Below are positions 60,159-64,000 of a stretch of DNA of 64,000 nucleotides, one piece after another. Source of the DNA: Paenibacillus ferrarius (lineage in GTDB: Bacteria; Bacillota; Bacilli; Paenibacillales; NBRC-103111); NCBI RefSeq assembly GCF_002027705.1, contig NZ_MBTG01000004.1, positions 186,001 through 250,000 on the forward strand, given 5' to 3'. How positions within the stretch are numbered: position 1 is the stretch's first letter; each line of letters starts with the position of its first letter. The notes below the pieces were generated by a model. The model did no database searches. It saw only the letters and a program-made list of their open reading frames with translations, and had not been told where the DNA came from. The position numbers were made by a program, and so were the translations under genes.

Positions 60159-60614
60159 TTACAAAATGGCCTCAAAGGTATGCCGAATGACGTCACCCCT
60201 GCTGATGATCCCGACAAGAACGCCTTGACGCAGAACAGGCAGCTTTTTGATTCGTTTTTTTCCAAGTATAGCCGCTATTTCCTCAATGTCCTCTTCCCAG
60301 TCAACAGAAACGACCTTCTTCTTGGCGATTTGCATCACATTAAGAGGTAGCAGGCGGCGAACTCTTTCTTGGAACTCTTCGTTGTCTCCTTTGATCACAG
60401 CCATATAGAAATAGGAACCAAATACATAATCATCATGCTTGCCGATATAACGCATAATATCTCCATCACTAATGTAAGCCACCACTTCGTTCCGCTCATT
60501 CACGACCGGAAGCCCGCTAATTCGGCGCTCAATGAATTTCTCAATGACAGCACGTACGGAATCGGTTTCCTTCACTTTATAAACTTGACAAACCATAATA
60601 TCAGATGCTTTCAT
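60159..60614 (-). CDS. Protein with two CBS domains
   Basis: 151 residues made of two CBS motifs: KASDIMVCQVYKVKETDSVR with ISGLPVVNERNEVVAYISDG (1-57), and VMQIAKKKVVSVDWEEDIEE with LPVLRQGVLVGIISRGDVIR (about 90-148). Such pairs bind adenine nucleotides and act as energy or ligand sensors, here without an attached effector domain. GGAGGGGAACCAAT precedes the ATG. It stands between the exporter and the MarR gene on the other strand; a link with either is unproven. Confidence 0.9.
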   Translation of the reverse strand: MKASDIMVCQVYKVKETDSVRAVIEKFIERRISGLPVVNERNEVVAYISDGDIMRYIGKHDDYVFGSYFYMAVIKGDNEEFQERVRRLLPLNVMQIAKKKVVSVDWEEDIEEIAAILGKKRIKKLPVLRQGVLVGIISRGDVIRHTFEAIL

Positions 60615-60686
60615 ATTGGTTCCCCTCCAGTAAAAAAAGTTACTTCCATGTCTAAAATGAAAGGTATACTGGTATCATTTCAACTA

Positions 60687-60703
60687 ATAGGTAGGTAACC
60701 TAT
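60687..60703. promoter_or_regulatory. Candidate MarR operator
   Basis: ATAGGT-AGGTA-ACCTAT, six-base inverted arms, lies between the divergent CBS and MarR genes. A related GGTATAC/GGTATC stretch is 20 bp away. MarR dimers favour such short palindromes. Confidence 0.35.
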
Positions 60704-60849
60704 ATATTTATTTTACATCAATTTTTTATAACTTTAAAGCGTTATTTTCGCCCATTTTCTCGCTTCGGCTGTTGACGTTACACCCATCAATTATTATGAT
60801 AACAACTGAACAGTCCTAATGTTGAAACTTTCCATATGAGGTGAAAAAA

Positions 60850-61311
60850 ATGAATGCAGATCATTATGAAAACGTTGCCCTCTTACGAGGACTGCTCTTG
60901 CGTTTGGCAAGATCAGATTGGCGAAAACTCACCAAATGGAGCATTAAAGCGAGCGAGGTTCGTTTGCTGCTGGTCCTGAAAGAAAACAGTTTGCTCGGGG
61001 AAAGCCAGCGTATGACTGTTTCAGATATTAGCAAGATTCTGCAAGTTACTTCTCCGACTGTCACCCAAATGATTAATAATTTGATCAAAAATGATTATGT
61101 CATACGAACCATCCATCCCACCGATCGAAGAATAGCCGAAATCACACTGTCCCAAAAAGGGGACAAGATCGCACAAGAAGCTAGTGAAATGTTCACGAAA
61201 ATGTTTGAAGGATTAATTGATTTCTTGGGCAAAGAGCAAAGCGATCAGCTTATCCACCTCATGGATCAATCTATTGTTTATTTTGAGCAGGTAGATATAG
61301 AGAAGCTTTGA
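60850..61311 (+). CDS. MarR family transcriptional regulator
   Basis: 153 residues. The winged helix is centred on MTVSDISKILQVTSPTVTQM INNLIKNDYV, with the wing TDRRIAEITLSQKG. Dimerisation helices are at both ends. ATG 60850 with AGGTG seven bases upstream is preferred to GTG 60841, which is inside that site. MarR genes usually lie beside the exporters they repress; the HlyD-DHA2 operon is 0.8 kb away across the CBS gene. A terminator follows. Confidence 0.92.
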   Translation: MNADHYENVALLRGLLLRLARSDWRKLTKWSIKASEVRLLLVLKENSLLGESQRMTVSDISKILQVTSPTVTQMINNLIKNDYVIRTIHPTDRRIAEITLSQKGDKIAQEASEMFTKMFEGLIDFLGKEQSDQLIHLMDQSIVYFEQVDIEKL

Positions 61312-61333
61312 GAATGATTGTATGGATATGACG

Positions 61334-61361
61334 AAAGCCCAAGCGGTGTGCTTGGGCTTTT
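61334..61361 (+). terminator. Terminator after the MarR gene
   Basis: AAAGCCCAAGC-GGTGT-GCTTGGGCTTT, a perfect 11-bp stem ending in T4. Confidence 0.85.
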
Positions 61362-61367
61362 GAGTTT

Positions 61368-61475
61368 ATGAACTCCGACTGGAGAATTTTAAGAAAGTAC
61401 GGTGCGATCAATGAAGTGTTCCTAGGAAAAGGTAAAGATGATCGAATCGAAAAGCAGGTTACCGTTAAACAATAG
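61368..61475 (+). other. Short open frame, possible remnant of an immunity-type gene
   Basis: 35 codons starting MNSDWRILRKYGAINEVFLG, without a ribosome site. Its NSDW resembles NSDW in the partial immunity gene at the right edge. It is more likely the 3' scrap of a lost gene than a functional peptide. From 61476 to 61570 nothing is seen. Confidence 0.3.
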
Positions 61476-61570
61476 GCTTTGATCATTCGAGGGTTTTTGG
61501 AGCTTAGAGCCGCAAAGTGCTAAAAGCACACCATATTGCTATTTGATAATCTAGTTGCCTAGAACATAAA

Positions 61571-62040
61571 TTATTCCATCAATATCTCAGAAAGTGTACT
61601 TCTAAGATCACTAATCATTTTTTTGAAATCATTATTCTTTCTCTCAACATCTATTTCTTCTTTCTCCTCTTCCAAAAAAACTAGCGTGTAGTTATCAAGC
61701 TCATTTAATAGTAGCACTACCTCATCTCTAATCTGGGTGTATTTTAACCAGAACGAAACTTTTACTTGGTTCAAGGAATATATCATTTCCCCATCATAAA
61801 GCTCCCCAACAATTGGATTTATTCTTATTCTTTTTATGGCTTCAGGTATGATATAAAAAGGATGATAATTCTGTCTTAACAGCTTAGCTACGTCCCCATC
61901 GGATAATTCTTTAACCTTAGTATTGAGTATTTTTCCAAATCATTTTGACATTGAAGAGCTTTCATCTACAACATACTCTTTGTGAATCCTTCGATCTCAG
62001 CAATTTCAATAATTGATAGTTCACTTTGATCATTTCTCAT
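61571..62040 (-). pseudogene. Contact-dependent-inhibition immunity protein-like gene, frameshifted
   Basis: GAGGAGGCATTCT and ATG 62040 start MRNDQSELSIIEIAEIEGFT, but the frame stops five codons later. Shifting frame restores EYVVDESSSMSK, then a TGA, then FGKILNTKVKELSDGDVAKL, RQNYHPFYIIPEAIKRIRIN and IVGELYDGEMIYSLNQVKV up to the stop at 61571. The order DVAKLL...YIIPEAI..I..NP...LYDGE resembles the CdiI_2-type immunity family. One missing base and one nonsense codon make it a pseudogene; the intact 71-codon 3' part is not a separate gene. Confidence 0.65.
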
Positions 62041-62125
62041 AGAATGCCTCCTCTGTTATCCACCATTATTTAGTTTAAAGCGATTTGAAGCCATGATAAG
62101 CGATTGTTAGTATTACTTTTAAAAT

Positions 62126-62467
62126 TCAGCTTAAATCAAACGTAGTCCAACCAGCAGAATTAATCTCACTTTTTAGCTGTGCAAAAGTTTTCTCAGGATG
62201 TTGGCCTTCTATCGATTCTACAAATACAAATCTTGTAAAAGGTCTCGTAAAGAACTCAATAAAAGGAAGTCGTGCACAACTATCTCTTTGTCCTATACAC
62301 TTATCATTCTTTCTAATAATTTCAACTTTTTTATCGGTTAAGTTCTCACTTCTTTTTCTGTATTTTATCCAGTTCTCATTACATTCCTTGAAATCCACAA
62401 ATTTATCTATTCCAGATTCATCCATATAACTAAGACCATTTGGCATAATGCTTTTAATAACTTTCAT
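62126..62467 (-). CDS. Unknown 113-residue protein in the toxin-remnant zone
   Basis: 113 residues, soluble, rich in Lys and Glu, ending SEINSAGWTTFDLS. No family is recognised. AAAGGAGGACTT directly before the ATG is a very good ribosome site, so it is probably expressed. It lies among toxin and immunity debris, and its size fits an orphan immunity protein, but that is guesswork from position. The 62468-62734 stretch next to it holds only short broken frames. Confidence 0.6.
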   Translation of the reverse strand: MKVIKSIMPNGLSYMDESGIDKFVDFKECNENWIKYRKRSENLTDKKVEIIRKNDKCIGQRDSCARLPFIEFFTRPFTRFVFVESIEGQHPEKTFAQLKSEINSAGWTTFDLS

Positions 62468-62734
62468 AAGTCCTCCTTTACGCTACTAATCTCCCCAAAA
62501 CTGGTCATCATTTACGTAGTCATCCCACAGCTGGACGAAGGTGTGAACAGAGCTCAAGCGAACGCGTGGGAGAAATCCTGGTTTTGATGGGTTGGAGCTT
62601 CCTGTAACTAGCGAGTTTGATAAAAAGCTTCGCGATTAAACCTTAAAACTTAAAATTCGTTCCAAAAATCATAAATAAATGCTATTTTATGGATAGAGTT
62701 TCTCTGCCAACAGAGGCTGAGCTTTATAGTGTAA

Positions 62735-62890
62735 GATAACTTTGAGGGGCAGATTAATAATCCGCTGAGTTTGAATTTGTATACGTATGTAATGAATAGT
62801 CAATCCTGTGGGGACTGGTTTTCACAGTATCTCCATCAGTATAAGCAGAGACAAAGACTCAGGCACTCATTTGTCTCATGCAGAAATTAG
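62735..62890 (+). pseudogene. Decayed copy of the Rhs core tip
   Basis: The open frame reads DNFEGQINNPLSLNLYTYVM, then NSQSCGDWFSQYLHQYKQRQ and soon a stop. It parallels the tip of the gene 250 bp downstream (GQIDNPLGLNLYTYVYNNPL, GDWFSGYLGQYKQK) with about 15 residues deleted in the middle. It has no start codon of its own. Confidence 0.75.
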
Positions 62891-62982
62891 TCTATGTTAT
62901 CTATGCGCTTAATGAAGCATGAAACGGAACATTTAATGCCAGCAATGCAACTAAAGCAAGTTGGATGATGGTAACTAGATGA

Positions 62983-63720
62983 TTTTGGCTTTCACCTTTT
63001 CTATCGGTAAATGACGGTTTATTTAATGAAGATAGCTACCAAGGACAGATTGATAATCCGCTGGGTTTGAATTTGTATACGTATGTTTATAATAATCCCT
63101 TGACTCATACTGATCCGACAGGACATGATCCTTTGGGGGATTGGTTCTCAGGGTATCTAGGACAATATAAGCAAAAAGCAGTAGAGGTTTTAACCGATGT
63201 ACGAGACAATCCACTTAAATATCTTGGATACTACTATGCTAATTTATTGATAGCAGCTGGTCCAGAAATTGCCTTTGAGGGTGCAGTTGAGGGATATGCG
63301 TTTTATAAAGCTTTAAAGGGTGTATCAAAAGTAATTGACAATGGTGGTTTATTAGATAGCGCAAACTTTGCCCAAAAGACTTATAGTGCAAGGAAATTTA
63401 GTGACGAAGGAATTAAGTATTACTCTGATATTGCTGGACGCTCAGTAAATAATGTGGAAGATTTAGTAGGTGCAATAAAAAATAGTGAGATTCAGGTTTC
63501 TCAGGTTCCAATTGACTATATTGTAAGAGAAGGTAATACCCTAATATTAAACACAAGGTCTTCTCAAGCACTTGAACAAGCAGGAATACCAAGAAGTCAG
63601 TGGAATGCAATAAATAGAACAGGAGATGAACTATTTGAAAAACTATTAACCGACCAGTTAGAAAGAAATAAGCTTACTTCTGAAGGTGTTCCAACTGTTA
63701 GACCAACTGGGCAAAAATAG
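62983..63720 (+). pseudogene. Rhs-family toxin tip, 5'-truncated
   Basis: An open frame of 245 codons begins right after a TGA and has no ATG. It carries the end of an Rhs core (FNEDSYQGQIDNPLGLNLYT, then YNNPLTHTDPTGHDPLGDWF), a hydrophobic/pretoxin-like stretch, and a C-terminal domain (about 150-245: RKFSDEGIKYYSDIAGRSVN, NTRSSQALEQAGIPRSQWNA, LTSEGVPTVRPTG). The C-terminal domain is probably a toxin of unknown activity. The thousands of bases of Rhs repeats expected upstream are absent, so this is an orphan tip unless recombination restores it. An internal TTG at 63067 could start a 217-residue product. Confidence 0.72.
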
Positions 63721-63731
63721 GAGTGAAAAAG

Positions 63732-64000
63732 ATGGAGAAAATAGAAAAGTGGAAATTCCCTGTATCCTCGAACTGTATATGTAGCGGTGTAAACCTTACT
63801 TATCAAAAAGGCGATGCTATTTTGACCTATGATTATTATGATATTGATAATGATGACAAGGTCTTCAACGGAGGGCTTATATTTAGCGGCACGGTAGCAC
63901 ATAGACATTCATCGGAGAAATTTACAAAGTATATCGAGGGATCGTATGATACACTTTTGGAAATCACTAACTCCGATTGGATCAATGAATTGACTACCCT
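63732..64000 (+). CDS. Probable cognate immunity protein (runs off the window)
   Basis: From ATG 63732 the frame is open to the window end (89 codons): MEKIEKWKFPVSSNCICSGV, then NLTYQKGDAILTYDYYDIDN, and ending LLEITNSDWINELTT. AGGAGTGAAAAAG precedes the ATG, 11 nt after the toxin-tip stop. A small acidic protein directly after an Rhs toxin tip is the usual immunity arrangement. No family is recognised, and the C-terminus is not visible. Confidence 0.7.
   Translation, partial: MEKIEKWKFPVSSNCICSGVNLTYQKGDAILTYDYYDIDNDDKVFNGGLIFSGTVAHRHSSEKFTKYIEGSYDTLLEITNSDWINELTT

Noticed and set aside
61571..61786. A separate 71-residue gene
   Set aside because: It is the 3' in-frame part of a longer immunity-like gene broken by a frameshift and a nonsense codon.

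Overview
The window looks like chromosomal DNA of a spore-forming, low-to-moderate-GC Bacillota, most likely Paenibacillus or a close relative. This rests on an alpha/beta SASP behind a sigma-G-like promoter, the sporulation genes ylbJ and yunB, a GerA-type germinant receptor operon, a LytH-like peptidase, strong AGGAGG-type ribosome sites and frequent TTG/GTG starts. The species call is inference; no rRNA or tRNA gene was seen.

Layout. 1-6.5 kb: 5' end of ilvD, a sugar-type ABC importer (binding protein, double ATPase, permease), RNase HI and a SASP, mostly on the minus strand. 6.8-19.9 kb: housekeeping and signalling genes: a chemoreceptor, M3 oligopeptidase, YycC, a membrane diguanylate cyclase, truncated haemoglobin, ylbJ, glgP, a PilZ protein, NAD kinase, yutD and lipA. 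20.1-25.1 kb: larE-larB-larC1 for the nickel pincer cofactor, with the second half of LarC (larC2) on the opposite strand, then lytH-like and yunB. 25.3-28.4 kb: repeat-rich DNA. It holds a 13-bp minisatellite, an IS1595-type transposase relative that appears to lack its catalytic residues, three heptanucleotide arrays, and about 0.95 kb of almost pure pyrimidine built on a 49-bp unit.

28.4-36.5 kb: two tandem secreted proteins with CYTH-like motifs, a LysR regulator facing a FbpABC-type importer operon with probable LysR boxes between them, and a beta-CASP-type metallo-beta-lactamase translationally coupled to the permease. 36.5-39.2 kb: an unknown gene, an ECF sigma factor, a pentapeptide-repeat protein and a nucleotidase on the minus strand, with no visible anti-sigma gene. 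39.3-49.3 kb: an eleven-gene Ter stress operon (terB, four TerD-family genes, terC, CitE-like lyase, PRTase/TRSP, StiP/PELOTA, HAD, ATP-grasp). A textbook ECF-sigma promoter sits before the first terD, and two internal leaders could hide or expose ribosome sites.

49.4-54.6 kb: a GerA-type receptor operon (A, B, C, a two-helix D-like protein and a second B). 54.6-57.5 kb: kbl-tdh for threonine breakdown, divergent from an HTH-cupin regulator. 57.6-61.3 kb: a short HlyD/EmrA-like adaptor with a DHA2 exporter, a CBS protein and a MarR regulator. 61.3-64 kb: AT-rich remains of a polymorphic-toxin locus, with a frameshifted immunity-like gene, a decayed Rhs tip copy, a 5'-truncated Rhs toxin tip and the start of its probable immunity gene.

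The best candidates for new biology are the Ter operon with its internal RNA elements, the two-gene LarC on opposite strands, and the repeat field around the inactive transposase relative.
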